From NCBI GenBank assembly GCA_946406115.1, contig OX291547.1, positions 13,397,001 to 13,461,000 on the forward strand: a DNA stretch of 64,000 bases, read 5' to 3'. The translations under genes and the position numbers were made by a program. Of this stretch, positions 54,730-64,000 are shown piece by piece; position 1 is the stretch's first letter; each line of letters opens with the position of its first letter. The notes beneath the pieces were generated by a model, which did not search any database, was not told the origin of the DNA, and was given only the letters and a program-made list of their open reading frames with translations. The stretch comes from Apoda limacodes (lineage: Eukaryota; Arthropoda; Insecta; Lepidoptera; Limacodidae).

Positions 54730-57700
54730 TGTTGGTGTTGTGTGCTATGTTTACAAACTTTTATTTAGTTTCACCTGTCCCGTCTCTGTAATCAAATCTT
54801 AAAATTTAACCCAGTTTTCGGTGTTCTATTTAGACGACAATGCAATATAATGATGTCAAAGAGCTGGTCAGATGATGGAGCCAGAAGGTAGCCATATGAC
54901 CTCTGTAACGAAACGACGCTACCCCATCAAGTTTCGGCTTGTATGATTTGTCTTGGCAAGCACTCTTGTCTTAAACGATATCCAGAGTCTGTTAAAAGCT
55001 TGTAAAAAAACGGTTTTTTTACGGATATTCTTGTTTACTATTTGTTTTATTTCCAAATCTGCTTCAAAATAAAGTTATTCTTGGTAAATGTATCTGTGTA
55101 ATTCTTTGCTCAGTCTTCTAGGTGTTTTTCACTGCGCTTCAAAAGAATTTGCTGCGTTTGGGCTTTTGTAAACTAGTCACTTTAAACAAAGACACGTCTA
55201 TGTCAACTATCTTTCAAATATTTTAGGGTTAATTTTCGGAGGTTATTTTAAAGCTCGCTTTCGGATGATTTGTCGCTTAACATGTTTCGATATATTAGTT
55301 TTAGGTTTCCCTACCAGAATTTTGATTAAACCTTTTGTTCCTCAAAATATGAAGCGCTAAGAAGGCTTTTTTTCGTAGTTTATGTTACGTGCTCTAACTG
55401 CTTAAGAGGGAGATATAGGCCAGACAGCAAATCCGTAATACTAACGTTGTGCATGTAAATGAACTAAAAATCATTATACAGTGTCATAAACATAACTATG
55501 AGATGTATTTGTTATGAGATGTATTCTTAATTTATATTATAATGACGCCATGAAAAAACTTTTATTTTATTGGAATTTAACAAATTTACCATTTTGTAGT
55601 CATATTTCTTGACTTTTTCTACAACTTATAGTCAGTGCACTATATAACAACCCATTTCAATTATATTTAACCGATTTTTTTTTAAAAACCAATGCAATAC
55701 ATGCTATAAAAAATAATTTAAAAAGAGAGTGGCATAGATTGCCAATGAGTTTGAAAATGTATGAAATCTACTTCAACCAGTTTGCGGGGAAGCGGGGTGG
55801 GGTAGCACTAATAGTTATACCATTGATGATTTTTTAATAAATAGCAAAGTAATTGAGACCAATCAGAGCGCTGCTTCAGTAAGTACTATGCAGCATTAAA
55901 AAAGCTTTAATGGCAATTAATTAATGGTATATAAAATCTGCATAATATTGCGATGTTTCAGTTTCGATACATTTACTAGGCTTTGTATTGCGCAGCGTCA
56001 AATTACGTCCAAGTCATGAAAGAAAAATAAATAAAATAAATATTTTTTAAAGAAACCTGTGAACCGATAAAATACATACCTTAAAGATGTATCCTAATTA
56101 CAAGAATCCAAATATTTTAATTTTATATTTTGAATGCATAGCGTAGGTATCTAAAGTAAAACGCTGACTTCCCAAACATAAATTTTAATAGATCATCAAA
56201 CTCGTCTGTATAATATTGTTCCTTAGGCCTTATTACTACAGTTAAACTAAAATCCGATCCGGCAATTCAATACGGCATTTTTCTTTCTGCGTTCGACCCA
56301 GAATGTTCTTAAGTTTTTAATAACAAAATCCCTTACTGTAGTATTGTAAAGACAAATAAATATTCTAGGTGTTTAAAAAAAACAATAACATAAGTAAGAA
56401 TGTCAGAAGTAGGTGTTTTTCAACAAAAAAGTTATATTATATTTTAATAAAAAAGTTATTTTTATTTAGGTAGGTACAAAATTCATACTGTTATGTGTTA
56501 AGAAAAATAATCGATAAAACTATTTCCTATATTACTATTATCATTCAGTGTTTCATTACGTCATAAAATATTATCTAGAATAAAATAATTGAGAGACTGG
56601 TAGGACGAACATACATTAACTGCCAAATAGTTTGTGGTTGTTTGAGAAATGTCGAAGAGAATGCCAAAGAAAAATGCCGCATCAAATTGCCGGATCGGTT
56701 GGCATTCAGCGCGGCCGCCCATAGACGATAGGCTCATACATTTTCGCCTACTTTAGCGATCTATGCTACTATGTCTTTGGTTGAAACAATGGTCACTTCC
56801 AGATTTTTTTTTTGCATTAAATGCAATAAATGAAATCACTTAATAAGGTGCATGCACTGGACAAAAGCAAGTTTTATAGCATATTTTTTTTCCATGTCTT
56901 CAGGTGGTAGTGTTTATAGTTTTGCCACGAAATTTGCACAAAAAAGTGGGTATGGTCGCGATCTGACCGACATCCTAAAGTAATTTTAGAATATCCTTAC
57001 GTAAGCACATAAAATAATAATTAGGACAATCAATCTTCGGCAGCCGCATTGGATTAAGACTCTAAAAGTAGTAACTATACATTGAAACGTAGTAACTATA
57101 AATTGAAATGAAATAATAATACAAACTTTAGGTATAGGTACATTTTCACACGTAGCGGAAAAAGGTGTCACAATTCTCTCCACATTAGTCTATGCGCGTG
57201 TAGAAGAACTCTATTAACGTTCGATGTGTACTTGTTCGGTTTTCTTTAAATAAGTGAGCAACAACTACATATTGAAGCAGAATATTCCTGAATACAAAAA
57301 AAAACTTTTGGTATGCTACAATTTAAAGCATTAATAACACCACTACAATAGACCATTATCTGTGACAGCAACTGAAAAGTAATTAAGTGATAACATCAAC
57401 AAACGATACCACTTTAAGACTATAATTAAGTTTGAAAAGTCATTTATTTAGTCATCTAAACCGTGATAAATTAACATGGTTTAGATGGCAGTGAATGAAT
57501 TTATAATAGTGCATTATGATATAAGTGCGGTAATTATCAAAGCGCACGTATGTCATACGACGTTTTATAACATATTTGCGAGGAAATAGATAAAAATCGG
57601 ACTTAAACGAATATATCTTTAATCACTTTAGAAAAATTTGAACAATTTGTAATATTAATTATTACGTTGCCAGTTGGCATTTTTGTCAAGCTATTATTAT
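54730..57700. other. long stretch without recognised genes
   Basis: AT-rich. 55731-55775 ('ggcatagattgcc', 'gaaaatgtatga') and 56735-56775 ('tcatacattttcgcctac', 'gcgatctatgct') are inverted relative to each other and could be ends of a decayed 1-kb element. 57060-57120 has short direct repeats ('gtagtaactata'). No coding signal. Confidence 0.45.
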
Positions 57701-57781
57701 TAGTTACAATTTCACCAGTCTCTCTCTCACTTGAGTGAAAGTAGGAGAAACGAGACCACAGAGTTCTTTAGTCGGTGGCAG

Positions 57782-58637
57782 TCACGGAGGCGGCTGCGGC
57801 GGCGGCGACGATGTTGGAATGTACGCGTGTGTGCTCGTAGAGTCATCACTTGGCTCCAAATTTATATTCCTTGTAATGCGAAAGCTAATTTCTTCTTTAT
57901 TTTATATTGAGTCATCTTTGTAGCCCTTGACACTGTTCGACCACCACCCTCCGTGGCGTTTAAGTGTCAATAAGTTTGCACCTGAATCGGCGAGCAATGT
58001 AGCCGAGGACCTTTTGAAACTGTGCCTTGTGTATTTATGAGGATCATCCAAAAAGTGGCAATGTGTTTCGGCATTGCTCCAAATTTGTTGATGCCAATGA
58101 GTTGGCATTTTCTATTTTGGTGATTTTGAAAAAATCTGTCAGGCATCGCTTTTGTTGAACAAAGCGCTTCGTATTTCTTCACTATGTCGTGAAAAGGCCC
58201 CTGTATTGTGAACAATCTTGGAATTTTATTTTTTGTGTTTTTGACCTGGACAAGAAGAACCCGCCCATGGTTCTCGACATCAATAGTTGTGATGTTTGCC
58301 AACTCTTGACGTCTACATGCACCAATTATGCCGAATATTAATACAACCTGAAAAGAGATAAAAACAGCGTACAAAACACCTATATTGTAAAGAAATACGA
58401 AAGTGAAAGAAGTTAATAACAATAATTTAGTTTCAACTAACCTTTCTTGAGAAATATCGGCAATCCGGAGCTTCTTTTAGGAACATTGTCAGCCGACAAT
58501 ACTTTTGATATTTTACTCACATGGCCACTTGAGCGTCTTTTTAGAAATGCCAGCAAGTTGGAGTATGACTTGATATCAATACCATGTTTTGTTTTCACAC
58601 TGCTTTTTAGCATTGAATAGTAGCACCACAATGAGCT
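57782..58637 (-). pseudogene. Crypton-type tyrosine recombinase, two exons, broken and truncated
   Basis: Two exons on the minus strand. Exon A (58637-58442) encodes LWCYYSMLKSSV and, after a one-base shift near 58484, FLKEAPDCRYFSRK. A 94-base intron (58441-58348) has a GTTAGT donor and a TTTTCAG acceptor. Exon B continues VVLIFGIIGACRRQEL, with the first catalytic Arg, then, after a one-base loss in a T run near 58053, DDPHKYTRHSFKRSSATLLA, LKRHGGW and GY. This R...HxxR...Y series marks Crypton/DUF3504-type recombinases. HxxR reads HSFK, so the second Arg looks replaced by Lys. A TAA at 57902-57904 interrupts the frame, which stays open with a Pro-rich end to TGA at 57782. The N-terminal exon part is cut off by the LINE's poly(A). 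Intron presence suggests a Crypton-derived host gene or an intron-bearing Crypton. Confidence 0.88.
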
Positions 58638-58711
58638 TTTTTTTTTTTTTTTTTTTTTTTATACCACTAAGGTGGCAAACAAGCTTACGGCCCGCCTGAT
58701 GGTAAGTGGGG

Positions 58712-61675
58712 TCACCGTAGCCTATGGACGCTTGCAACACCAGGGGTATCACTTGCGCGTTGCCGACCCTTCAGAAATCTAATAACTTCTTTCTTGAAGA
58801 ACTCCATACTGTAGTCCTTGCAGAATACCTTGGCAGGGAGCTCATTCCACAACTTAAGCGTTCGCGGGAGGAAGTTTCTCTGAAACCGCACTGTACGCGA
58901 CCATTTAGGTTCTAAAGTGTGAGAATGGATTCCCTGCCGATGGCGAGCGGTGCGATGGTAGAAAGTAGCCGTGGGCATCATTTCGAACAATTCCTCAGAA
59001 CACAACCCATTGTACAAGCGGTAGAACACACACAGTGAGGCAAAGTCTCTCCTTAGACTTAAGGGCTCGATACCGCAAGTGAGTTTGGAATCGTCGACAA
59101 TTCTCACAGCCCGTCGTTGAACCGAGTCAAAAGGGCCAAGCTGGTATCCGGGTGCACCTGCCCAGAGATGGCAGCAGTACTCCATATGGGGCCGAACTTG
59201 CGACTTGTAAAGTAACAACCTTTGCCCCGACGTGAAGTACTGCTTCGCTCTGTTGAGTACACCAAGTTTTTTGGACGCCAGCTTCACCTTATCTGATAAA
59301 TGATCTCGGAACTGAACATCGCTGGAGATGTCGACACCAAGGATCCCAATGCTCTTGGAGATGGAGAGGGGAGTGTTCTGGAATTGTGGGACTACAGTGA
59401 ATGGAGTTTTCTTAGCGGTGAACGCGCACACTTGTGTCTTTGTAGGGTTGAATCGGACCAAGTTTACCCGTCCCCAGTCAGAGACCTGGGACAGTGTGGT
59501 CTCGATTTGAGACACAAGTTCTCCGCGGTTTTCCTCCACAACGGAACGAGGGATGTTTGCACGACCCGTGTAAAAAGCGTCTCCAGTACTGTCATCTGCA
59601 TAGCAATGTATGTTGTTCATGTCCAACATGTCATTGATATGCAGTAGAAACAGCGTAGGAGACAGCACAGAGCCTTGCGGGACACCAGCATTAATGTCCA
59701 TGCTATCAGAGCAACTACCGTCAACTACGGCTCGTATGCGTCTGCCGGACAAAAAGCTAGCCACCCATTTGCACAAACCCTCGGGCACTCCGTAAGATGG
59801 CAACTTCGATAGAAGACCGCGGTGCCAGACCCGATCGAACGCCTTCGCTATGTCCAGGCTACATGCCAATGCCTCCCCCTGACTCTCAATGGCTAGTGCC
59901 CATCGGTGTGTGAGATACACTAGAAGGTCACCAGTCGAGCGACCGTGGCGAAAGCCATATTGGCGGTCGCTGAGCAGGTCATGTTTTTCTAGGTATCTCA
60001 AAAGCTGTGTGTTGATCACACGCTCCATCACCTTAGAGAGGAGAGAGGTAATAGCGATAGGCCTGTAATTCGATGGATCTGATCTATCGCCCTTTTTGGG
60101 CACCGGGTGCACATTCGCAGTCTTCCATGAAGACGGAAATTGCCTAGTGTGGTAGGAAAGCGCGAAGAGGCGCGTGAGTACAGGACATAACTCAGGAGCA
60201 CACTGCTTAAGCACCACTGCTGGTATACCGTCTGGCCCACTCGACTTATGAACGTCTAGAGAGAGCAACGCCCGCCTGACCTCCCGCTGCGTTATGGAGA
60301 TTTCCGGCATGGTCTTACCGCACCACGGTATAGTAGGTGGTACAGCGCCTTCATCGTTCATATTCGAGTTCGAGGCAAAGAGACTGCCCAGTAGATCGGC
60401 TTTCTCTTTAGCACTATGGGCCAAGTCACCATCGGTCTTTCTCAGTGGTGGTAACGACGACTGGCAGAAGTTCCCTTCGGCAGCTTTGGCAAGCGACCAG
60501 AAAGCACGACTCCCAGAAGGATAGCTCGCAAGTCGCCCACCTATTTTGCCGATGAATTGGAATTTTGCTCTGGCAGTTGCTTTCTTACTGAACCTCGAGG
60601 CAGCATTTAATTTGCGTTTTAACTCAGAAATATTCGGATCCTTATTAAAACGAGCCGTGGTCCAAGCCTCATATGCATTTTGCTTAAGAATTTTAGCTTT
60701 TCTGCAAAACCTATTAAACCACGGTCGTTTTTTGACGCCGGCAGCTACTCGCGGGTTAGGAATATAGCATTCCATACCAGCAAGGATTGTCTCAGTGACT
60801 GCGGCTGCGCAGACGTCAGGATCTTCTGAGTTAAAGCAGATCTGCCTCCACGGGTACGATGCGTAAAATTCTCGCAATCCATCCCAGTCTGCCGACTTAT
60901 AGTGCCACACACGACGCCAATTAGTTGGCCCATAAGGATCAGGTTGTGTGCATGACACTTGAGTCCGAACGAGACAGTGGTCCGAGGAGCCAAGAGGCGC
61001 ATCCACTGAGACGGAGTATCCGTCCGGACGAGTAGTCAGCAGAAGGTCCAGTAAGGAGCTCGTATGTTCCTCTATATCTGGTATTCTCGTTGGAGAAAGT
61101 ACCAGCTGAGAGAATCCATAGGTCAGAGCAAATTCGTGAGCAGATATCCCAGCATAGTTATTGGTTCGAGAACTGAGCCACTCGCGATGGTGGGCGTTAA
61201 AGTCTCCCAAAATAACTAGTTCTGCTGTGGGATATTGCTCTAGAACTTTGTCAGTCGTCAAACTCAGGTGCGTGAAGAGTCGAGTTACGTCCGTGTCACC
61301 GCTATGAGACCTGTATAGGCACGCATAGATACGAGTGTGGCCGCCGTAATCTACTCGCACCCACAATATCGACAGGTCCCTGTCTTCAAGGCTATGAAGG
61401 CGGCGACAGCAGATATCCTCCCGGACGAACATACATACACCGGCACGACTCACGAAATTGTGCTCAAGTTTGTAACCGGGATAATGAAGGTATGATGTAT
61501 CGGCCGGGCAGGATATCTGCGTCTCCGTTAGAAAAAGAATGGTCGGCTGCGCAGTCTCCAGATGGAGGTGGACTGCGTTAAGATTTGCGTGAATACCCCT
61601 AATGTTGCAAAAGTCCACATTAAATGTGGATGGAGCGGCCGCTGAATAAACTCTTTTTCTTTTATTTCTTGCCAT
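58712..61675 (-). CDS. LINE ORF2-type protein: AP endonuclease + reverse transcriptase (987 aa)
   Basis: Endonuclease at residues 18-240: N24 in DFCNIRG, E51 in LFLTETQ, GDFNAHHREW (157-166) and SDHCLVR (231-237), i.e. the nicking active site is complete. Reverse transcriptase at about 470-750: PVPKKGDRSDPSNYRPIAIT (524-543), SLDIAKAFDRVWH (606-618), AGVPQGSVLSPTLF (663-676) and the catalytic YADD (692-695). A C-terminal region of about 230 residues ends in FLPRTLKLWNELPAKVF. No stop or frameshift, so it could be active. It has no Cys-rich C-terminal knuckle and no second ORF is evident upstream. CR1/Jockey supergroup by motif; the poly(A) tail leans to Jockey-like. The start is the first ATG after the GC-rich leader. 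Plus-strand ORFs within are shadows. Confidence 0.95.
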   Translation of the reverse strand: MARNKRKRVYSAAAPSTFNVDFCNIRGIHANLNAVHLHLETAQPTILFLTETQISCPADTSYLHYPGYKLEHNFVSRAGVCMFVREDICCRRLHSLEDRDLSILWVRVDYGGHTRIYACLYRSHSGDTDVTRLFTHLSLTTDKVLEQYPTAELVILGDFNAHHREWLSSRTNNYAGISAHEFALTYGFSQLVLSPTRIPDIEEHTSSLLDLLLTTRPDGYSVSVDAPLGSSDHCLVRTQVSCTQPDPYGPTNWRRVWHYKSADWDGLREFYASYPWRQICFNSEDPDVCAAAVTETILAGMECYIPNPRVAAGVKKRPWFNRFCRKAKILKQNAYEAWTTARFNKDPNISELKRKLNAASRFSKKATARAKFQFIGKIGGRLASYPSGSRAFWSLAKAAEGNFCQSSLPPLRKTDGDLAHSAKEKADLLGSLFASNSNMNDEGAVPPTIPWCGKTMPEISITQREVRRALLSLDVHKSSGPDGIPAVVLKQCAPELCPVLTRLFALSYHTRQFPSSWKTANVHPVPKKGDRSDPSNYRPIAITSLLSKVMERVINTQLLRYLEKHDLLSDRQYGFRHGRSTGDLLVYLTHRWALAIESQGEALACSLDIAKAFDRVWHRGLLSKLPSYGVPEGLCKWVASFLSGRRIRAVVDGSCSDSMDINAGVPQGSVLSPTLFLLHINDMLDMNNIHCYADDSTGDAFYTGRANIPRSVVEENRGELVSQIETTLSQVSDWGRVNLVRFNPTKTQVCAFTAKKTPFTVVPQFQNTPLSISKSIGILGVDISSDVQFRDHLSDKVKLASKKLGVLNRAKQYFTSGQRLLLYKSQVRPHMEYCCHLWAGAPGYQLGPFDSVQRRAVRIVDDSKLTCGIEPLSLRRDFASLCVFYRLYNGLCSEELFEMMPTATFYHRTARHRQGIHSHTLEPKWSRTVRFQRNFLPRTLKLWNELPAKVFCKDYSMEFFKKEVIRFLKGRQRASDTPGVASVHRLR

Positions 61676-62189
61676 ATTTTTTATTTTTTGAAAGTGTTAT
61701 TTAGATTAAAGATGAGGATTCACTGCACTGACAGCTTAGAGGACAAAAGGTGCGGTACTAGAACTGCCAAAGCTCGCCACAGATGATACGGTTGCTGGCA
61801 CGGCGGGCGGAAGGGCCCCTGATCCCCCTCTGTTGTAGTAGCCGGGTCCACTCCGGTCTCCTTCTCCGGCACGACTACCACTTCAGATACTTTACACAGG
61901 CTGGCGAATCAGCCTCCCAGGGCGGAGATTAAGTGATCCCTGGGTTCGGGATCCCGTTCAACCTGCGGGCGGCCAGCGGTCAGCCGTTTCATCAGGTCTC
62001 CCTGACCGCCGAACCAGCACGCCGCGTCTACGCCGAGCATGACAGCAACAAGTACCGCCGGTCCTCCGCTGTCCGCGCAGCGAATCCTCAAAGAGCTCTG
62101 GCAACCTTACTCACCGCCAGGAACACAACACTACTCAATGTTAGTGTTATTGTGGCCGCGGTTTTCTGTAAGGTGGAGGTACTTCCCCA

Positions 62190-62278
62190 GTTCGGGCCGC
62201 TCATTCGAGCAAGTACTCGCTATGCCCTGCTTTAGTTGTTCGGGTGGCTTATTCGAGCGAGTACTTGCAGTGCCCTAC
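62190..62278 (-). promoter_or_regulatory. two tandem 48-bp units in the LINE 5' leader
   Basis: Units start at 62190 and 62238 and share GTTCGGG, ATTCGAGC and AGTACT. Repeated 5' leader units act as internal promoters in some LINEs; here that role is inferred from position only. Confidence 0.5.
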
Positions 62279-62494
62279 CTCTACTAAAAAGAAACTCGTA
62301 CGCTTTACATTACAATAACGCACAAGTATGTAATGAGATACAAAACGATATTGAAATTGGTGAAATAAGAGACACTTTACGAGCAAATAAATGTGTTATA
62401 AAATACATTATTATGTGCATGTATGTACTATTACTATACTATTACATGTATGTACAAATACATTGTGCAATTTCCGTACCGCCCGTGTTAGACA

Positions 62495-62890
62495 TAATTT
62501 TGTTCATCACATTTACGAGTGAAAAAATAAAAATTTAAGATAAATAAATAATAAGTGTCACCAAAACACAATTAAAACGGTGGGAATAGAAGAAGAGAAA
62601 ACAATGCCACCGCAAGACGCCGCTAGAGAGAGTCTAAAGAATTTATGAATTAAAAAGTTTTCGCTGAAGTTAAAACTTGTGATTGCTCGCTTCCAGCGTG
62701 CGCTTAGTTCATATTTTGAACAAACAGCTTTTATACATACTTTATAGAATAGGCGTGTCATTTCCGCCCGTGGGATCTGTGAACGCACGCTTTGCTTTGA
62801 AAAAAGTTAAAGTTATATAGAAAAATCCCGTAGGAGTAATTAATTTACCAGCACAGAATGATACTGTTTACGAGAAAGTGTTATGAAAAT
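62495..62890 (-). repeat. duplicated segment, copy 2 (partner 2455-2870)
   Basis: 'catcacatttacgagtgaaa', 'gtgtcaccaaaacacaatta', 'aatttatgaattaaaaagtt', 'acttgtgattgctcgcttcc', 'gcttagttcatatttt' and 'cttttatacatacttt' occur in the same order as at 2.57-2.80 kb. Its right part (62805-62890: 'atcccgtaggagtaattaat', 'gatactgtttacgagaaagt') recurs at 63595-63675. It lies directly upstream of the broken Crypton on the same strand. ORF 62558-62788 is not supported by the other copy. Confidence 0.75.
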
Positions 62891-63104
62891 ATTATTAAAG
62901 CTAGATTGTGTGTTCAAGTAGTATATTTTTTACTCCTTCAAACTACAACAGCTAAACCGATTTTGGAATGAAGATAGCGTATAACCTAAATTAACACATA
63001 GGCTATTGTAGGCGACACGATATAGAATTACTTGATAGGTAGTGGAGCCTATTGCCGTACCGCGTGCAAACCAGACTTAACGATATTTTCTCGATACATT
63101 ATTA

Positions 63105-63152
63105 ACTTTTTGTTGCCCGTACCGGGAATTAAACCACGGTACTAGGACTCGA
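63105..63152 (-). mobile_element. tRNA-like B-box remnant of a SINE
   Basis: Minus strand 'gtggtttaattcccggtacg' + ggcaacaa is a T-arm/B-box-like end, similar to the one at 23822-23850. No A box is left. Confidence 0.5.
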
Positions 63153-63459
63153 AAATCACTGCATAATGTATCCTATACACATTAAATCAGGATTCAAAAA
63201 TTTGTATTCATAATTTATTTCTTAAAAGTATTATTGTGATTTTTCAGATTTTTAGAACCCTTTGTTATAATACTAGCGCATAGACTAAGAAAATGTAAAA
63301 TGTGAGGTCCGCGTGGTAGACACAGACCTTAACATTTTCGTATGAACTATCCTGCAGTGTGATAGTAAAAAGGCCAGATCGTAGCTTTCTACTTCTACAA
63401 GAGTCAAGAGTTTCAAAACTTCTGAAGCCTTGTGATGCTTTAATAGTATATTCTGTATT

Positions 63460-63700
63460 CAGGATGGTAAGGAGAAAATTACTAAAGAGAGACTATTAAG
63501 AAGCCTAAGGCCGAAGGCTTTCATGACTCGAGTTGAGCGTCATTACTGCTCGTGGGTTCTATGACCCTATGAAAGTTAAATTTACAAAGAAAAATGTGAT
63601 TGCCCGTAGGAATAATTAAGGTCTTAGCACCCACTATACCTGCATATAATGACACTGTTTACAACTAAGTGTGATTGATGAAAAGGATGATAACAGAAAC
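63460..63700 (-). repeat. partial third copy of the duplicated segment
   Basis: 63480-63530 ('gagagactattaagaagcct', 'atgactcgagtt') resembles 2490-2545, and 63595-63675 ('gcccgtaggaataattaagg', 'gacactgtttacaactaagt') resembles 62825-62880. Confidence 0.55.
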
Positions 63701-63704
63701 GACC

Positions 63705-64000
63705 ATCTCCGACGCCTAAATGTTTTCTCTGATGCACAAAGGAGTATTCAAATGATGAAGGCTTCCAGCGTTACTTAATTCCGTATTTTAAAATCCCATG
63801 ATAAAAAGTGTCTAAAATACTTTAATTATTTTACATTCTACATAAGCGTTTAACATACACGTACGAATTACTGCGCTATCACATCTAAATCGTAAGCTAT
63901 ACTGAATGGGAAGGTGCTATAGCGCCGGTTTTGGTTATTCTGCGCTGTGCTCATCCTCGCCAATCCGCCCGCACTTAACGCAAACTCAAGATTGCATCAG
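63705..64000. other. no recognised feature
   Basis: Ends in a slightly GC-richer patch (63915-63985) with 'ctatagcgccggttttggtt'. No gene is visible before the window edge. Confidence 0.45.

Larger units (their letters stand above)
58637..62290 (-). mobile_element. apparently full-length LINE with 24-base poly(A)
   Basis: The 3' end is sharp: 24 T on the plus strand (58637-58660), then 'ataccactaaggtggcaaac'. The protein-coding part is 58712-61675 and is intact. The 5' leader (61676 to about 62290) is GC-rich and holds two 48-bp direct units (62190-62230 and 62238-62278, 'gttcggg', 'attcgagc.agtact.gc'), like promoter monomers of other LINEs. The 5' limit is set by the fall in GC content. 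No target duplication could be recognised. Inserted into the Crypton pseudogene. Six or more 3' scraps of the family occur in this window. Confidence 0.88.

Noticed and set aside
59300..60767. Several plus-strand ORFs of 60-115 codons
   Set aside because: Antisense shadows of the intact LINE protein.
62236..62538. 100-codon plus-strand ORF
   Set aside because: Spans the proposed LINE 5' boundary and AT-rich flank, with no domain and no conservation in the paired segment.

Overview
The window looks like an intergenic or intronic stretch of a moth or butterfly (Lepidoptera) nuclear genome. It is AT-rich, has no operon-like gene packing, and is built almost entirely from repeats of types common in lepidopterans: a dispersed family with GGGTTCCGT hairpins and a GCACTTGGCCGG-like end, Helitron-like pieces that start near TACTAATATT and end CTAG before a T, tRNA-derived SINEs with ATT tails, CR1/Jockey-type LINEs, and TACC or CATA microsatellites. 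The lepidopteran call rests on recalled repeat families, not on a search.

No intact host gene is convincing. The one long intact reading frame (58712-61675, minus) is the endonuclease/reverse-transcriptase protein of an apparently full-length LINE with a 24-base poly(A). Five or more decayed relatives of LINEs lie at 24320-24900, 25870-26370, 29410-31527, 34200-34945 and 45432-47400, and many 3'-end scraps of the intact family are scattered at 10240, 10665, 13608, 26325, 32710 and 53540.

Layout: 1-5 kb is sparse, with the first copy of a duplicated segment (2455-2870) and a foldback. 5-7.3 kb holds a MITE and a minisatellite-bearing repeat. 10.2-14.5 kb is a nest of three TTAA-flanked MITEs, a LINE scrap inserted in one of them, a DNA-transposon-like repeat, and a broken protein-coding remnant cut by a MITE. 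17.5-21.3 kb has long inverted repeats and a degenerate tandem array carrying a clean 439-bp MITE. 22-36.5 kb mixes SINE, LINE and repeat copies. 36.7-39.7 kb contains a Helitron helicase C-terminus, a tandem array and a Helitron insertion whose empty site is visible at 6.5 kb. 40-57 kb is more SINE, LINE, Helitron and repeat debris. 57.8-62.9 kb is a broken Crypton-type tyrosine recombinase gene with an intron, into whose upstream exon the intact LINE has inserted, followed by the second copy of the 2.5-kb duplicated segment.

The elements do not form a pathway. What they give is a readable order of insertions: Helitron into older repeat, MITE into tandem array, LINE into MITE, MITE into pseudogene, LINE into Crypton. 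Boundaries of decayed elements are approximate, and all family names come from motif recognition.
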